A DNA stretch of 64,000 bases from Natronococcus amylolyticus DSM 10524 (GTDB lineage: Archaea; Halobacteriota; Halobacteria; Halobacteriales; Natrialbaceae). The stretch is taken from positions 317,697-381,696 of the forward strand of contig NZ_AOIB01000013.1 of NCBI RefSeq assembly GCF_000337675.1. The letters run 5' to 3'. The position numbers and the translations under genes were made by a program. This document shows, one piece after another, positions 63,018 through 64,000 of this stretch (position 1 is the first letter of the stretch; each line of letters starts with the position of its first letter). Under the pieces are notes generated by a model. The model searched no databases and had not been told where the DNA came from. It saw only the letters and a list, made by a program, of their open reading frames with translations.

Positions 63018-63416
63018 ATGACGTCTATCGACGCCATCAGGGAGCACGTCGAGAACGACCCCTACTGTGAGACGCTCGGTATCGAACTCGTCGCACTCGA
63101 GCCCGGATACGCACGCACGGAACTCGCGGTGACCAGTGATCTGACCAACTTCCACGGGACCCCCCACGGCGGAGCCATCTATTCGCTGGCCGATGCGGCG
63201 TTTGCCGCCGCATCGAACTCTCACGGCGACACCGCGGTCGCACTCGAGACGAACGTCTCCTATCTCGAGGCCGTCGACGTCGGCAGCGTCCTGACTGCAA
63301 CCGCCGAAGAGACACACGTCGGCGGCCGAACTGCCGAGTACGAAGTAACCGTTACCGACGAGGCCGACGACCGGGTCGCGACGTTTCGCGGACGCGTCTA
63401 CGTCCTCAAGCAGTAG
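63018..63416 (+). CDS. paaI: Hotdog-fold thioesterase PaaI-like
   Basis: 132 aa from ATG 63018. HGTPHGGAIYSLADAAFAAA is the active-site signature of the PaaI family, which releases CoA from ring-hydroxylated phenylacetyl-CoA and prevents CoA depletion. It lies divergently beside paaA. Confidence 0.86.
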   Translation: MTSIDAIREHVENDPYCETLGIELVALEPGYARTELAVTSDLTNFHGTPHGGAIYSLADAAFAAASNSHGDTAVALETNVSYLEAVDVGSVLTATAEETHVGGRTAEYEVTVTDEADDRVATFRGRVYVLKQ

Positions 63417-63501
63417 TCTCGCAGTCGGAACAGGAGGCGTCGGCCATCGACGGCGACGAGGTCGTCGCTGCCGTCAAAAGAAGGTGCCGTCGCGGTCCCC
63501 G

Positions 63502-64000
63502 TCAGCGGTGATCGTAGACTCGCTTTACCTTCCCGACCTTGGTGCGCTCGATCCCGCCGGGCTCTGCGATCGTCAACGTGTCTGGCGTGAACGACAGCAC
63601 GTTCTGCAGTCGCGTCATGACTCGATCGCGCAGGTCGTCGACGGAGCCGTCGAACTCCGGTTCGCGCTCGATCGTGACCTCGAGGGTGTCGAGATTGTCC
63701 ACTCGATCGAGATCGATCCGGTAGTAGGGAGCGACCTCGTCGAACTCGAGGACGACGTCCTCGATCTCGCTCGGATAGAAGTTGACGCCCCGAACGATGA
63801 CGAGGTCATCGGCGCGACCAGTGACGTTGTCCATCCGGACCATCGTCCGACCACACTCGCAGGTCTCGTAGGTAAGCGACGTCAGATCTCCGGTTCGGTA
63901 TCGGAGTACGGGCAGGGCTTCCTTCGAGAGCGTAGTGAGAACGAGTTCACCCTCTTCACCCACCGGGAGGGGCTCGCCCGTTTCCGGATCAATAACCTCG
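63502..64000 (-). CDS. paaK: Phenylacetate-CoA ligase PaaK, C-terminal part (runs off the window)
   Basis: The last ~165 residues of an ANL-superfamily adenylating enzyme: LRYRTGDLTSL (core motif), then GRADDLVIVRGVNFYPSEIED (hinge and C-terminal domain) and ERTKVGKVKRVYD with the catalytic lysine near the end. The frame is open up to position 64000. PaaK makes phenylacetyl-CoA, the substrate of PaaABC. The rest lies beyond the window. Confidence 0.88.
   Translation of the reverse strand, partial: EVIDPETGEPLPVGEEGELVLTTLSKEALPVLRYRTGDLTSLTYETCECGRTMVRMDNVTGRADDLVIVRGVNFYPSEIEDVVLEFDEVAPYYRIDLDRVDNLDTLEVTIEREPEFDGSVDDLRDRVMTRLQNVLSFTPDTLTIAEPGGIERTKVGKVKRVYDHR

Overview
This window is high-GC chromosomal DNA from a haloarchaeon (class Halobacteria; my guess is a Natrialbales-type genus, not provable from this sequence alone). 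The evidence is the very acidic proteins, the heavy use of CTCGAG/TCGA-type codon pairs, and archaeal or haloarchaeal marker genes: ftsZ1, TFS, archaeal NAC, dtdA, dph6, geranylgeranyl reductase, HalOD1, a bacterio-opsin-activator-type HTH protein, and DUF5787/5789/5791/5797 proteins. Many genes have a TATA-like box about 26 bases before the start codon, as expected for leaderless transcripts. I see no rRNA, tRNA, CRISPR array, prophage or replication origin.

Layout. 0-4.4 kb: an MMPL/RND exporter, a truncated ABC-ATPase-like protein and a zinc-binding HTH regulator, all on the minus strand. 4.4-11.2 kb: TRAM protein, COG1031-type radical SAM enzyme, small heat-shock protein, FAD oxidoreductase overlapping a creatininase-family protein, and a luciferase-like remnant. 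11.3-18.2 kb: Nudix, GT81-type glycosyltransferase, DHH phosphoesterase, SDR-type epimerase, HalOD1 protein and a large coiled-coil protein. 18.4-25.1 kb: ATP-grasp ligase, SppA, DUF373 membrane protein, Dph6, regulators and a sugar nucleotidyltransferase. 25.1-26.7 kb: one IS1341/IS200-IS605-type element with an intact TnpB-like gene that lacks the usual RuvC-II glutamate. 26.7-34.4 kb: HTH/Zn-ribbon regulator, Rieske protein, and an aroE-HhH-pabB-pabA-pabC run (shikimate to p-aminobenzoate). 34.5-38.7 kb: Ca2+/Na+ exchanger, Nudix, D-aminoacyl-tRNA deacylase, ftsZ1. 39-48 kb: ferredoxin, geranylgeranyl reductase, Tat-exported DUF4397 protein with Asp/His-rich tails, gamma-glutamyltransferase lipoprotein, M48 protease, M20 hydrolase, a uS10 paralogue. 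48.2-55.4 kb: information-processing genes (Ap4A hydrolase, DUF5787 putative nuclease, TFS, TrmI, NAC, PUA protein, NYN-domain protein) and an MFS transporter. 55.5-59.2 kb: HtpX and dapA-dapB-dapD. 59.7-64 kb: phenylacetate catabolism (enoyl-CoA hydratase, paaCBA, paaI, partial paaK).

The points most worth a second look are: the TnpB-like protein with a changed catalytic site and its associated 3' RNA; the DUF5787 protein, which looks like an Fe-S PD-(D/E)XK nuclease; three convergent gene pairs whose two stop codons share one CTAG tetramer; a perfect inverted repeat at the predicted paaA transcription start; clusters of short hairpins downstream of several genes, one similar hairpin lying in frame inside the MMPL exporter; and the truncated ABC ATPase beside that exporter. 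I did not find a clear multi-gene defence or novel system.
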